Below are positions 1-8,232 of a stretch of DNA of 64,000 nucleotides, piece after piece. Both the position numbers and the translations under genes were made by a program. The notes under the pieces are model-generated. The model ran no database searches and had not been told where the DNA came from. It worked only from the letters and a program-made list of their open reading frames with translations. The stretch lies in the NCBI RefSeq assembly GCF_900105515.1, contig NZ_FNSY01000001.1, forward strand, positions 4,216,001 to 4,280,000. Reading direction: 5' to 3'. The number at the start of each line of letters is the position of its first letter. Position 1 is the first letter of the stretch. The stretch comes from Streptomyces sp. 2131.1 (GTDB lineage: Bacteria; Actinomycetota; Actinomycetes; Streptomycetales; Streptomycetaceae).

Positions 1-516
1 CAGTGGGGCTGGCTCGGCTCGCTCTTCGGGGTGGAGCAGACCGGTCCGATCATGTCGATGATGCCGATCTTCATGGTGGGCGTGGTCTTCGGCCTCGCGA
101 TGGACTACGAGGTCTTCCTCGTCACCCGGATGCGTGAGGCGTACGTCCACGGCGAGAAGCCCGGCCAGGCCATCGTCACCGGCTTCAAGCACGGGGCGCG
201 GGTCGTCACGGCCGCGGCCGTGATCATGATCGCCGTGTTCTCCGGGTTCATCGGCTCCAGCGAGCAGATGATCAAGATGATCGGCTTCTCGCTCGCCATC
301 GCCGTCTTCTTCGACGCGTTCGTCGTCCGCATGGCGATCGTGCCCGCCGTCCTGGCGCTGCTCGGCAAGCGCGCCTGGTGGCTGCCGCGCTGGCTGGACC
401 GCGCGCTGCCCAACGTGGACGTCGAGGGCGAGGGCCTGCGCAAGGAACTGGACGAGCCGGCCGCCGGTGACGGCGGCCCGGAGTCCGGCGGCGAGCGCGA
501 ACTGATCCGCGTGTGA
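1..516 (+). CDS. MMPL/RND-family membrane transporter, C-terminal fragment
   Basis: The reading frame is open from the first base, so this is the 3' end (171 codons) of a gene that begins outside the window. The segment around residues 11-60 carries the MMPL hallmark G-L-A-M-D-Y-E-V-F-L followed by a charged R-M-R-E loop, and at least three hydrophobic helices follow. The last 45 residues are an acidic, Gly/Pro-rich cytoplasmic tail. MMPL proteins are proton-driven exporters of lipids or small molecules; the substrate cannot be read from this fragment. Membership of the family is secure because the Asp-Tyr proton-relay region is intact. Confidence 0.9.
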   Translation, partial: QWGWLGSLFGVEQTGPIMSMMPIFMVGVVFGLAMDYEVFLVTRMREAYVHGEKPGQAIVTGFKHGARVVTAAAVIMIAVFSGFIGSSEQMIKMIGFSLAIAVFFDAFVVRMAIVPAVLALLGKRAWWLPRWLDRALPNVDVEGEGLRKELDEPAAGDGGPESGGERELIRV

Positions 517-533
517 CGTACGCGGACTGAACT

Positions 534-566
534 CCGGGGCCGCGTATGAGCGGAGCGCGGCCCCGG
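534..566 (+). terminator. Hairpin terminator after the MMPL gene
   Basis: An 11-bp perfect GC stem (534-544 with 556-566) and an 11-nt loop begin 17 nt after the MMPL stop codon. There is no T-tract, as is usual for Streptomyces terminators. Confidence 0.6.
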
Positions 567-605
567 GAGCCCGGGTTACCTGTGGGGACGGGGGGCCGGG
601 GCGAC

Positions 606-637
606 GAGAGCCCCCGTGCACGCGCACGGGGGCTCTC
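606..637 (-). terminator. Hairpin terminator after the SsgA-like gene
   Basis: A 14-bp perfect stem (606-619 with 624-637) with an ACGC loop sits 8 nt past the stop codon of the minus-strand SsgA-like gene. It probably terminates from both directions. Confidence 0.75.
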
Positions 638-644
638 GGCATGG

Positions 645-1004
645 TCAGGCGCGGGCGGCCTCGGGCTTCGGCGCCTCCTGGTGCGTGCGCCGCAGGAAAC
701 GGACCATCGGGGCGCAGTCGAACTGGACCACGTCCACGCCCGCCGCGTCGTGCCGTTCCACGACCACCTGGACCCGGCCGCACGGCCATATCCGCCAGCC
801 GTCCTGCTCGACCGGGTAGCGCAGGCCGCGTTCCAGCAGTTCGCGCTCGACGGCCCACTCGGTTCCCCCGGGATAGGCGATGCGCACGGTGGCGGGCGTG
901 TCCGCGCCGTCGAACCGCAGCTCGACCGGGACGACGGGGAGGTCGCGGGCGTCGGTGACGAGCCGGGCTCGGGCATGTTCATTGATCACGGAAGACATGG
1001 GCAC
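645..1004 (-). CDS. SsgA-like sporulation/cell-division regulator (SALP)
   Basis: The 119-residue protein matches the SsgA/SsgB-like family, small actinomycete proteins that guide septum placement, peptidoglycan remodelling and spore separation. Family features are the N-terminal A-R-L-V-T-D start of the bell-shaped fold, the V-P-V-E-L-R-F strand, and the V-Q-F-D and M-V-R-F-L-R-R-T segment near the C-terminus. GTG at 1004 is preferred because AGGAGG lies 7 nt upstream; ATG at 998 is also possible. In S. coelicolor the SALP gene near the PBP/pmt genes is ssgE, so this may be the ssgE orthologue, but that rests on gene order only. It is divergent from the ECF transporter. Confidence 0.88.
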   Translation of the reverse strand: MPMSSVINEHARARLVTDARDLPVVPVELRFDGADTPATVRIAYPGGTEWAVERELLERGLRYPVEQDGWRIWPCGRVQVVVERHDAAGVDVVQFDCAPMVRFLRRTHQEAPKPEAARA

Positions 1005-1101
1005 CGACTCTCCTCCTGCTTCTGCAACTTTGTTATCTAATGTCCCATATTTTACGTAAAGAGCATTTTGGGGGTGCTCTGCAGTTGTGGTGCACGCGCT
1101 C

Positions 1102-1132
1102 TTGCGAACGCTTCGCAACAAGGTCCTATCAT
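1102..1132 (+). promoter_or_regulatory. Nur-type (Fur-family) operator overlapping the cbiM promoter
   Basis: Bases 1102-1118 form a perfect 7-3-7 palindrome, TTGCGAA-CGC-TTCGCAA. The TTGC and GCAA ends are separated by exactly 9 bases, as in the nickel-responsive Nur box of S. coelicolor (tTGCaa-N5-ttGCAA). A TATCAT hexamer at 1127-1132 could be the -10 element and TTGCGA at 1102-1107 a -35 with a long 19-bp spacer, so a bound repressor would cover the promoter. No cobalamin riboswitch elements are seen in the leader. Confidence 0.65.
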
Positions 1133-1197
1133 TGAGAGGTTCACGACCCCGCGCACCCGGCGCAGCAACGCGAGAACGCAGGAAGCGGAGCCTCCCC

Positions 1198-2256
1198 ATG
1201 CATGTACCCGACGGATTCATCAACGCACCTGTCTCCGCCGTCACAGGCGTCGTCGCCGCCGGTGCCGTGGCCGTCAGCCTCAGGGGGGCCCGCCGGGAGC
1301 TCAACGAGCGGACCGCGCCGCTGGCCGGACTGGTCGCCGCCTTCATCTTCGCCGTGCAGATGCTGAACTTCCCCGTCGCGGCCGGCACCAGCGGCCACCT
1401 GCTCGGCGGGGCTCTGGCCGCGATACTCGTCGGGCCGTATACGGGCGTGCTCTGCATATCGGTCGTCCTGCTGATGCAGGGCATCCTCTTCGCCGACGGC
1501 GGCCTCACCGCTCTCGGCGTCAACGTCCTCGACATGGGCGTCGTCACCACCGTCGTCGCGTACGCCCTCTTCCGCGGCCTGCTCGGCGTGCTGCCGCGCA
1601 CCCGGCGCTCCGTGACCGCCGCCTCGTTCGTCGCCGCGCTGGTCTCCGTACCGGCCGCCGCCTGCGCCTTCACGCTGATCTACTGGATCGGCGGGACCAC
1701 CGACATCCCGATCGGCAAGGTCTTCACCGCCATGGTCGGCGTCCACGTCCTCATCGGCGTCGGCGAGGCCCTGATCACCGCGCTCACCGTCGGCGCCGTC
1801 GTCGCCGTCCGCCCCGACCTGGTCCACGGCGCCAAGGGCCTCACCGCCCCGCTCAAGCTCCGCGTCGACGGCGAACTGGTCGACGCCCCGGCCCCCGCCC
1901 GCGAGCCCGCCCCCGCCGCGCACCGCCCGACCCGCGGCCTGTGGGCCACCGGCCTGGTCACCGCCCTCGTGCTCGCCGGGTTCGTCTCCTTCTACGCCTC
2001 CGCCAACCCGGACGGCCTGGAGAAGGTCGCCACGGACAAGGGCATCGACAAGGAGGCCAAGGAGCACGCCGCCAAGGACTCGCCGCTCGCCGACTACGGC
2101 GTCAAGGACGTCTCCAACGCCCGCCTCTCCGGCGGCCTCGCCGGAGTGATCGGCGTCGGCGCCACCCTCGTCGCGGGCAGCGGCGCCTTCTACGTGGTCT
2201 CGCGCCGCCGCCGTACGCAGGACGAGGCCGACACCCGTACTGAGGAGAAGGTCTGA
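1198..2256 (+). CDS. cbiM: ECF transporter substrate-binding membrane component CbiM/NikM with PDGLE domain
   Basis: This 352-residue membrane protein is the substrate-capture unit of an energy-coupling-factor transporter for cobalt or nickel. The mature N-terminus M-H-V-P-D-G-F is diagnostic, because in CbiM/NikM the amino group, His2 and nearby residues bind the metal. About six membrane helices fill residues 10-210. A C-terminal PDGLE/CbiN-like part (N-P-D-G-L-E-K-V-A around residue 265, then a final helix) replaces a separate CbiN/NikN subunit. ATG 1198 is chosen because any longer N-terminus would bury the metal site. It is followed after 1 nt by cbiQ and then cbiO. The Nur-like box upstream favours nickel over cobalt. 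Confidence 0.93.
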   Translation: MHVPDGFINAPVSAVTGVVAAGAVAVSLRGARRELNERTAPLAGLVAAFIFAVQMLNFPVAAGTSGHLLGGALAAILVGPYTGVLCISVVLLMQGILFADGGLTALGVNVLDMGVVTTVVAYALFRGLLGVLPRTRRSVTAASFVAALVSVPAAACAFTLIYWIGGTTDIPIGKVFTAMVGVHVLIGVGEALITALTVGAVVAVRPDLVHGAKGLTAPLKLRVDGELVDAPAPAREPAPAAHRPTRGLWATGLVTALVLAGFVSFYASANPDGLEKVATDKGIDKEAKEHAAKDSPLADYGVKDVSNARLSGGLAGVIGVGATLVAGSGAFYVVSRRRRTQDEADTRTEEKV

Positions 2257-2257
2257 G

Positions 2258-3019
2258 ATGGGCGCCGGCCACGCGCACAAGCTCTACCGGCACGGACACT
2301 CACCGGTCCACGACCTGCCGCCGCACTGCAAGCTCGCCGCCGTCTTCTGCTTCGTCGTGGTCGTCGTCTCCACCCCGCGCGAGGCCGTCTGGGCCTTCGG
2401 GCTCTACGCACTGCTCATCGCGGGCGTCACCGCCCTCGCCCGCATCCCGGCCGGCTTCCTGCTCAAGCGGCTGCTGATCGAGGTGCCGTTCGTCGCGTTC
2501 GCCCTGCTCATGCCGTTCGTCGTGCCCGGCGAGCAGACCCACCTCCTCGGCCTCTCCGTCAGCGTCCCCGGCCTCTGGGGCGCCTGGAACGTACTGGCCA
2601 AGGGCACCCTCGGCGTCGCCGCCTCCGTGCTCCTCGCCTCCACCACCGAACTGCGCGAGCTGCTGCTCGGCCTCCAGCGCCTCAAGCTCCCGCCGCTCCT
2701 CGTCCAGATCGCGTCCTTCATGATCCGGTACGGCGACGTGATCACCGACGAGATGCGCCGCATGTCCATCGCCCGCCGCTCGCGCGGCTTCGAGGCGAGC
2801 GGGATACGGCACTGGGGCGTCCTCGCCAAGTCGGCCGGGGCCCTGTTCATCCGCTCGTACGAGCGCGGCGAACGCGTCCACCTCGCGATGGTCAGCCGCG
2901 GCTACCGGGGCTCCATGCCCGTCATCGACGAAGTGACCGCCTCCCGCACCCAGTGGGCGTACGCCTCCGCCCTCCCGCTGCTCGCCCTCGCCGTGTGTCT
3001 GGTGGGATGGACCGTATGA
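2258..3019 (+). CDS. cbiQ: ECF transporter transmembrane coupling protein CbiQ/NikQ
   Basis: This 253-residue protein is the T component that links the metal-binding protein to the ATPase. It has an N-terminal H-S-P-V-H-D-L-P-P-H-C-K-L segment, about five to six membrane helices, and the two cytoplasmic A-R-x-S-R-G-F and V-S-R-G-Y-R-G coupling helices (near residues 170 and 210) that dock on CbiO. The gene starts 1 nt after the cbiM stop and its stop overlaps the cbiO start (ATGA), so the three are translationally coupled. Confidence 0.93.
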   Translation: MGAGHAHKLYRHGHSPVHDLPPHCKLAAVFCFVVVVVSTPREAVWAFGLYALLIAGVTALARIPAGFLLKRLLIEVPFVAFALLMPFVVPGEQTHLLGLSVSVPGLWGAWNVLAKGTLGVAASVLLASTTELRELLLGLQRLKLPPLLVQIASFMIRYGDVITDEMRRMSIARRSRGFEASGIRHWGVLAKSAGALFIRSYERGERVHLAMVSRGYRGSMPVIDEVTASRTQWAYASALPLLALAVCLVGWTV

Positions 3020-3789
3020 GCACCGACCCCGCCCCCGTACCGCCCTCCCTGGAGGTCAGCGGCCTCGCGTACGCGTACCCCGACGGCCACCAGGCGCTCT
3101 TCGGCGTCGACCTGACCGTCGGACGCGGCGAACGCGTCGCGCTCCTCGGCCCGAACGGCGCCGGCAAGACGACCCTCGTCCTCCACCTCAACGGCATCCT
3201 GGAGGCGGGCGCCGGGTCGGTGCGCGTGGCCGGGATGCCGGTGGACAAGCGGAACATGGCCGAGATCCGCCGCCGCGTCGGCATCGTCTTCCAGGACCCC
3301 GACGACCAGCTCTTCATGCCCACCGTCCGCGAGGACGTCGCCTTCGGGCCCGCCGCCGGGGGACTGCGCGGCGCGGAGCTGGAGGAGCGGGTCATGGAGG
3401 CGCTCAAGCAGGTCGGCATGGAGGAGTACGCCGCCCGGCCGCCGCACCACCTCTCCTTCGGGCAGCGCCGCCGCGTCGCCGTCGCCACGGTCCTCGCCAT
3501 GCGGCCGGAAATCCTCGTCCTGGACGAGCCCTCCTCCAACCTGGACCCGGCCTCCCGGCGCGAACTCGCCGACATCCTGCGCTCGCTGGACGTCACGGTC
3601 CTGATGGTCACGCACGACCTGCCGTACGCGCTCGAACTCTGCGGCCGCGCGGTGATCCTCAGCGAAGGGGTCATCGCCGCCGACGACCGCACCCAGGACC
3701 TCCTGTGCGACGAGCCCCTGATGCGCGCCCACCGCCTGGAACTGCCCTTCGGCTTCGATCCGCGTTCCGTGACGGTGAATTCCGGGTGA
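3016..3789 (+). CDS. cbiO: ECF transporter ATP-binding protein CbiO/NikO
   Basis: This 257-residue ABC ATPase powers the CbiM-CbiQ metal importer. Walker A is G-P-N-G-A-G-K-T-T (about residue 46), followed by the Q-loop F-Q-D-P-D-D-Q typical of ECF ATPases, a signature written L-S-F-G-Q-R-R-R, Walker B with L-V-L-D-E-P, and the H-loop T-H-D. ATG 3016 overlaps the cbiQ stop by four bases; an in-frame ATG at 3007 is an alternative. The signature has F instead of the usual S/G at position three, as seen in many CbiO proteins. Confidence 0.93.
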   Translation: MSTDPAPVPPSLEVSGLAYAYPDGHQALFGVDLTVGRGERVALLGPNGAGKTTLVLHLNGILEAGAGSVRVAGMPVDKRNMAEIRRRVGIVFQDPDDQLFMPTVREDVAFGPAAGGLRGAELEERVMEALKQVGMEEYAARPPHHLSFGQRRRVAVATVLAMRPEILVLDEPSSNLDPASRRELADILRSLDVTVLMVTHDLPYALELCGRAVILSEGVIAADDRTQDLLCDEPLMRAHRLELPFGFDPRSVTVNSG

Positions 3790-3831
3790 CCCGCCCCACC
3801 TCCCACCTGCGGTGCCGTGCACCATGGGGGG

Positions 3832-5016
3832 ATGAGCGGGAGTGCGGCAGCAGGGGTGGACGTACGCGGCACGGCGGCGCCCGGATTCGAAGCGGTCCGG
3901 GACGCCTTCGTCCGTAACTTCGAACAGCGCGGGGACCGGGGAGCGGCGGTCGCCGTCTACCGGCACGGGCGCAAGGTCGTCGACCTGTGGGCCGGCACCA
4001 GAGACGTGGACGGCCGCGAACCCTGGGCCGTCGACACCGTCCAGGTCGTCCGCTCCGCCGGCAAGGGCATCGCCGCCGCCGTACCCCTGCTGCTGCACCA
4101 GCGCGGGCAGATCGACCTGCACGCCGCCGTCGGCACGTACTGGCCGGAGTTCAAGGCGAACGGCAAGGAACGCGTCCTCGTCCGCCACCTCCTCGCCCAC
4201 CGGGCCGGCGTCCCGGCCCTGGACCGGCCGCTGACCCCCGAGGAGGCCGCGGACGGGGTGAGCGGGCCGCGCGCGGTCGCCGCCCAGCGCCCGGCCTGGG
4301 AGCCCGGCACCGCGCACGGCTACCACGCGCAGACCTACAGCTGGCTCATCGGCGAACTCGTGCGCCGCGTCACCGGGCGCACCGTCGGCCGCTGGGTCGC
4401 CGAGGAGATCGCCCGCCCGCTCGGCCTCGACTTCTGGTTCGGAATCCCGGACGACGAGGCCCACCGGGTCGGGCGGATCGGGCCCGTCGAGGCGCCGGCC
4501 GCCGAGAACACCGGCGCGCTGCGGGTGCGGCCCAAGCGGTCCGTGGTCGACGCCTACCGCGACCCGGAGTCGCTGACCAGGCGGGCGTTCGGCGCGATCG
4601 ACCCGCTGCCGGACGAGAACGACGGGGGATACCGGGCGGCGGAACTCCCCGCCTCCAACGGCACCGCGACCGCGCGCGGCCTCGCCCGCTGCTACGCCGC
4701 GATGATCGGCCCGGTCGACGGCCACCGGCTCTTCGCCCCGGCCACCCTGACGCTGGCCCGCACCGAGGAGTCGGCGGGCCCGGACCAGGTCCTCGTCGTC
4801 AACACCCGTTTCGGCCTGGGCTACATGCTCCACGGCCCCGCCAGCCCGCTGCTCGCGCCCGGCTCCTTCGGACACCCGGGCCGCGGCGGCTCGCTGGGCT
4901 TCGCGGACCCCGAGTCGGGGATCGCCTTCGGGTACGTGACCAACGGCCTCCAGAAGGGGGTTACGGCAGACCCCCGGGCCCAGGCCCTGGTGCGGGCGGT
5001 GCGGTCGGTGCTGTGA
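3832..5016 (+). CDS. Serine hydrolase of the beta-lactamase/esterase (class C-like) family
   Basis: This 394-residue protein has the penicilloyl-serine fold. S-A-G-K (near residue 74) gives the SxxK nucleophile pair, Y-H-A-Q-T-Y-S-W (near 165) supplies the catalytic Tyr region, and H-P-G-R-G-G-S near the C-terminus replaces KTG. Such soluble enzymes (EstB-like) usually hydrolyse short esters or act on D-amino-acid peptides rather than beta-lactams. No signal peptide is present, so the protein is cytoplasmic. It is a single gene after the transporter operon, with ATG 3832 preceded by a G-rich ribosome binding site. Confidence 0.88.
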   Translation: MSGSAAAGVDVRGTAAPGFEAVRDAFVRNFEQRGDRGAAVAVYRHGRKVVDLWAGTRDVDGREPWAVDTVQVVRSAGKGIAAAVPLLLHQRGQIDLHAAVGTYWPEFKANGKERVLVRHLLAHRAGVPALDRPLTPEEAADGVSGPRAVAAQRPAWEPGTAHGYHAQTYSWLIGELVRRVTGRTVGRWVAEEIARPLGLDFWFGIPDDEAHRVGRIGPVEAPAAENTGALRVRPKRSVVDAYRDPESLTRRAFGAIDPLPDENDGGYRAAELPASNGTATARGLARCYAAMIGPVDGHRLFAPATLTLARTEESAGPDQVLVVNTRFGLGYMLHGPASPLLAPGSFGHPGRGGSLGFADPESGIAFGYVTNGLQKGVTADPRAQALVRAVRSVL

Positions 5017-5091
5017 CTGCTGGGTGCTTCGGGGGAGTTGCTGCCGGCTGCCCCGGGCCCGGGCCCTGGTCCGCGCGGTACGGTCGGCGCT

Positions 5092-5868
5092 ATGACTCGC
5101 TTCGACGGATACCGCGTCCTCATCACCGGTGCGGGCCGGGGCATCGGCGCCGCCACCGCCCGCCTGATGGCCGCCGAGGGCGCCCGCGTCCTCGTCACCG
5201 ACCTGGACGGCGACCGGGCGGAGGCGGTGGCGGCGGAGATCCGGGCGGACGGGCGCGCGGCCGAGGCGACGGCCTGCGACGTGGCGGACCGGGCGGCGGT
5301 CGACGCGGCGGTGGCGTACGCCGTGGAACTGTTCGGCGGGCTCGACGTCCTGGTCAACAACGCCTACTCGTGCAGCCTCGACAGCGTCCTCTTCGAGGAC
5401 GAGCCGGACGAGACCTGGCACCGCGACCTGGACGTCAGTCTCGGCGGCGCCTACCGCTGCTCGCGCGCCGCGATGCCGCACCTCGCCGCGTCCGGCCGGG
5501 GCGCGATCGTCTCCATCGGCTCCGTCAACGGCACGCAGGACTTCGGCAACCACGCCTACAGCGCGGCGAAGGCGGGCCTGGCCAGCCTCACCCGCACCCT
5601 CGCCGGCCACGCGGGCCCGCGTGGTGTCCGCGCCAACCTCGTCGTCCCCGGCACGATCCGCACGGACGCCTGGGCGGGCCGCGAGGCCGAACTCGACCGT
5701 ATCGCCCCGCTGTACCCGCTGGGCCGGGTCGGCGAACCCGAGGACATCGCGAAGGCCGTCGCGTTTCTGGCGTCTTCGGATGCGGAGTGGATCACGGGCA
5801 CGTCGCTGTGCGTGGACGGGGGGCTCACGGCGGTCAACACGGGGTTCCGGGCGGCGGTTTCGGAGTAG
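5092..5868 (+). CDS. Short-chain dehydrogenase/reductase
   Basis: This 258-residue classical SDR has the nucleotide-binding T-G-A-G-R-G-I-G motif at residues 12-19, an Asp after strand 2 (T-D-L-D) suggesting NAD(H) preference, the N-N-A strand, the catalytic Ser in I-V-S-I-G-S and Y-S-A-A-K as the active-site Tyr/Lys pair. The C-terminal I-T-G-T-S-L-C-V-D-G-G is typical. The substrate is unknown. It is convergent with the next SDR, with a shared hairpin between them. Confidence 0.9.
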   Translation: MTRFDGYRVLITGAGRGIGAATARLMAAEGARVLVTDLDGDRAEAVAAEIRADGRAAEATACDVADRAAVDAAVAYAVELFGGLDVLVNNAYSCSLDSVLFEDEPDETWHRDLDVSLGGAYRCSRAAMPHLAASGRGAIVSIGSVNGTQDFGNHAYSAAKAGLASLTRTLAGHAGPRGVRANLVVPGTIRTDAWAGREAELDRIAPLYPLGRVGEPEDIAKAVAFLASSDAEWITGTSLCVDGGLTAVNTGFRAAVSE

Positions 5869-5874
5869 GGGCGG

Positions 5875-5903
5875 CGTGCGTGCCCTCGTACGGGGCACGC
5901 ACG
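5875..5903. terminator. Bidirectional hairpin terminator between two convergent SDR genes
   Basis: An 11-bp perfect stem (5875-5885 with 5893-5903) and a 7-nt loop lie between the two facing stop codons. Confidence 0.7.
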
Positions 5904-5911
5904 GAACCTCG

Positions 5912-6655
5912 TTACCAGGGAATCTCCCCCTCGTCGCTGAAGAAGCGGCCGGTCGGGCCGTGGTCCTCCACGGTGGCCAGCCGGATCGCGGAGGTCGCGC
6001 CCTGCTGCGGGGTGCGCGTCCCCCGGAAGCCGTTGAGGTCGGTCGCGGTGAAGCCGGGGCAGACGGCGTTGATCAGGACGTTCGTGTCGGCCAGTTCCTT
6101 GGCGTACTGCACGGTGACGGCGTTGAGGAAGGTCTTGGACGGTGAGTAGGCGATGGAGATCGGGCCGGTGTCGCTGCCCGGAGTGGTCTGGAGCGTGAGG
6201 GAGCCGACGCTGCTGGACACGTTCACGATCCGCGGCGACGGGGAGCGGCGCAGCAGCGGGAGCAGGGCGTTGGTGACGCGGATGACGCCGATCACGTTGG
6301 TCTCCACGGCCGCCCGCACCCGGTCCACGTCGACCGTGGTGGGCTGCTGGGGGTGGCCACCGGTGATCGCCGCGTTGTTGACGAGCGCGTCGAGCCGCCC
6401 GGTCCGCTCCTCCACCAGCCGGGCCGCCGCGCTCACGCTCGCGTCGTCGGTCACGTCCAGCGGTACGCCGAACACGTCGGCCCCCGCCGCGCGCAGCTCG
6501 GCCACGGCGGCCTCGCGCCGCTCCTCGTCCCGCGCGCCGACGCCGACCGTCCAGCCCAGCGCGCCGAGCCCGGCGGCGATCTCGTATCCGATGCCCTTGT
6601 TGGCCCCGGTCACCAGCGCGACCTTGGGGTGGTTCACGGTGTTCGTCTCAGTCAT
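5912..6655 (-). CDS. Short-chain dehydrogenase/reductase, divergent from LysR regulator
   Basis: This 247-residue SDR has T-G-A-N-K-G-I-G at residues 16-23, N-N-A-A-I-T, Ser in N-V-S-S-S and Y-S-P-S-K as catalytic Tyr/Lys. The A-R-D-E-E-R stretch after strand 2, with basic residues, points to NADPH. The overall pattern resembles the carbonyl-reductase-like SDRs that Streptomyces often keep beside a LysR regulator. It is transcribed divergently from the LysR gene at 6760 and is likely its target. Confidence 0.9.
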   Translation of the reverse strand: MTETNTVNHPKVALVTGANKGIGYEIAAGLGALGWTVGVGARDEERREAAVAELRAAGADVFGVPLDVTDDASVSAAARLVEERTGRLDALVNNAAITGGHPQQPTTVDVDRVRAAVETNVIGVIRVTNALLPLLRRSPSPRIVNVSSSVGSLTLQTTPGSDTGPISIAYSPSKTFLNAVTVQYAKELADTNVLINAVCPGFTATDLNGFRGTRTPQQGATSAIRLATVEDHGPTGRFFSDEGEIPW

Positions 6656-6712
6656 GACTCCGATACTTCTCCCGCACCGGGCGGGGCGTCCAAGACCGAC
6701 CGGGTGGGCGGC

Positions 6713-6729
6713 GATACCGCCCGGGTATC
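6713..6729. promoter_or_regulatory. LysR-type T-N11-A operator between SDR and LysR genes
   Basis: GATACC-GCCCG-GGTATC is a perfect 6-5-6 inverted repeat containing T-N11-A (T at 6715, A at 6727), the LysR-family recognition core. It lies 58 bp from the SDR start and 31 bp from the regulator start, suited to controlling both genes. Confidence 0.7.
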
Positions 6730-6759
6730 ACTCCTGGTGAGGCCCGTTACGCTGGCGGT

Positions 6760-7608
6760 GTGGAGACACGTGAACTGCGGTACTTCGTCGCGGTGGCCGA
6801 GGAGCTGCACTTCGGCCGGGCCGCGCAACGGCTCGGGATCGCCCAGCCCCCGCTGTCCCGGGCGATCGGCGGGCTGGAGCGGCGGCTGGGCGCGCTGCTC
6901 CTGGAGCGTGGCAGCCGGGGCGTCACCCTGACCGCGGCCGGCGAAGTGCTCCTGCGGGAGGCGCGGGCGGCGCTGGACGCCGTCGAGGCCGCCGAGCGCC
7001 GTACCCGCCGGGCCGCTCTCACCGCGGCCGGCCACCCCACCGTGATCCTCGCCGCGAAGGCGGGCGCCTCCGGCGAACTGCTGGCCAAGCTCCTCGACGC
7101 CTACGCCGCCGAGCCCGGTGCCGTCGCCGTGGACGTCCTGCTGTGCGGGCCGGGCGAGCAGGCGGGGGTGCTGCGCGACGGCCGGGCCGACGTGGCCCTG
7201 CTGCACCGGCCGTTCGACGACCTGGCCGGCTTCGACACCGAGGACCTGCACACCGAGGGCCAGGTCGCGGTCCTCCCTGCGGGCCACCCCCTCGCCACCC
7301 GTCCCCACCTCCGCCTCGCCGAGGTCACCGACATCCCCGACCTCCCCCTCCCACGCTGGCCACGTCCCGACGGCACCTTCCCGAACGGCCCGGGACCCAA
7401 GGTGCGCGACCACACCCAACTCACCCAGCTCATCGCCCTGGGCCGCGCCTGCGCGATCGTCCCGGAAGCCATCCGCACCAGCCTCCACGAGGGCCTGACA
7501 GCCGTCCCCGTCCCCGACAGCCCCCGCGTCACCACAGTCATCGCCTGGCCCCCGCACAGCCGCTCGACGGCGGTAGCGGGCCTGGTCCGCGCGGCCACGG
7601 CGCTGTGA
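6760..7608 (+). CDS. LysR-family transcriptional regulator
   Basis: This 282-residue protein has the LysR N-terminal winged helix (R-E-L-R-Y-F-V-A-V-A-E-E-L-H-F-G-R-A-A, then P-P-L-S-R-A-I-G-G-L-E recognition helix) in residues 1-60 and a periplasmic-binding-like effector domain from about residue 90. GTG 6760 is used because E-T-R-E-L-R-Y-F is the normal family start. It probably controls the divergent SDR and itself through the operator at 6713-6729. Confidence 0.9.
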   Translation: METRELRYFVAVAEELHFGRAAQRLGIAQPPLSRAIGGLERRLGALLLERGSRGVTLTAAGEVLLREARAALDAVEAAERRTRRAALTAAGHPTVILAAKAGASGELLAKLLDAYAAEPGAVAVDVLLCGPGEQAGVLRDGRADVALLHRPFDDLAGFDTEDLHTEGQVAVLPAGHPLATRPHLRLAEVTDIPDLPLPRWPRPDGTFPNGPGPKVRDHTQLTQLIALGRACAIVPEAIRTSLHEGLTAVPVPDSPRVTTVIAWPPHSRSTAVAGLVRAATAL

Positions 7609-7692
7609 CGGGACCCGTACCTCGAACGCCGAACGCCCCTTCGGGGCCTCCTGCTCTCGGAGCCCGGTGCGAGCTCGTGCCAAGATCACGGG

Positions 7693-8103
7693 ATGTTGCG
7701 ACTCACCGATTTCATTATCGACTGCCCGGACACGATGAAGCTGGCGGCCTTCTACTCCGAGGTCACTGGCCGTCCGGTGAAGAAGGGCAGCTCCGAGGAC
7801 TGGGCCGGCATCACGTTCGGCGAGATCGAGCTGGCGTTCATCCGGGTGGACGACTACCGCGCTCCGCAGTGGCCCGACAGCGAACACCCCAAGCAGTTCC
7901 ACCTCGACTTCGAAGTGGACGAGTTCGAGCCGGAGCAGCGTCGCGTCCTCGACCTCGGCGCGACGCTGAGGCAGGACTTCATCGGCCCCGACGGCTACGG
8001 CTGGCAGGTCTACACCGACCCGATCGGCCACCCCTTCTGCCTGTGCCGCAACAAGGGCGTCGTCTGGACCGACCAGGGCCCGGTCTGGCCCGAGCGCGAC
8101 TAG
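7693..8103 (+). CDS. VOC-superfamily (glyoxalase-like) protein
   Basis: This 136-residue protein has two beta-alpha-beta-beta-beta half-domains of the vicinal-oxygen-chelate fold. The first begins with L-T-D-F-I-I-D-C-P-D and A-F-Y-S-E-V-T-G, the second contains F-H-L-D-F-E-V-D and ends with D-P-I-G-H-P-F-C-L-C. This subtype is common in Streptomyces and its substrate is unknown. A strong hairpin follows. Confidence 0.85.
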   Translation: MLRLTDFIIDCPDTMKLAAFYSEVTGRPVKKGSSEDWAGITFGEIELAFIRVDDYRAPQWPDSEHPKQFHLDFEVDEFEPEQRRVLDLGATLRQDFIGPDGYGWQVYTDPIGHPFCLCRNKGVVWTDQGPVWPERD

Positions 8104-8179
8104 CCACTCGCCCGCGTCGGCGGCGCACCGACCCTGGCCCGGGTGTCGTCCGTACCGGGCAGGAGCGTCCTCCAACGCC

Positions 8180-8215
8180 GATCGGCCCCCCAGGGGCAGT
8201 CCCGGGGGGCCGATC
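8180..8215. terminator. Bidirectional hairpin terminator between VOC and DoxX genes
   Basis: A 12-bp perfect stem (8180-8191 with 8204-8215) encloses a 12-nt loop between converging genes. Confidence 0.75.
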
Positions 8216-8232
8216 GCGGCGTATCCGTTCCC

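Noticed and set aside
1005..1197. Cobalamin riboswitch upstream of cbiM
   Set aside because: The leader lacks the B12-box and conserved core; a Fur-family palindrome explains regulation better.
2902..5898. A 998-codon open frame on the minus strand across cbiQ, cbiO, the serine hydrolase and the SDR
   Set aside because: It is antisense to genes with clear motifs, has Arg/Gly/Asp-rich low-complexity composition and arises from GC-rich third positions.
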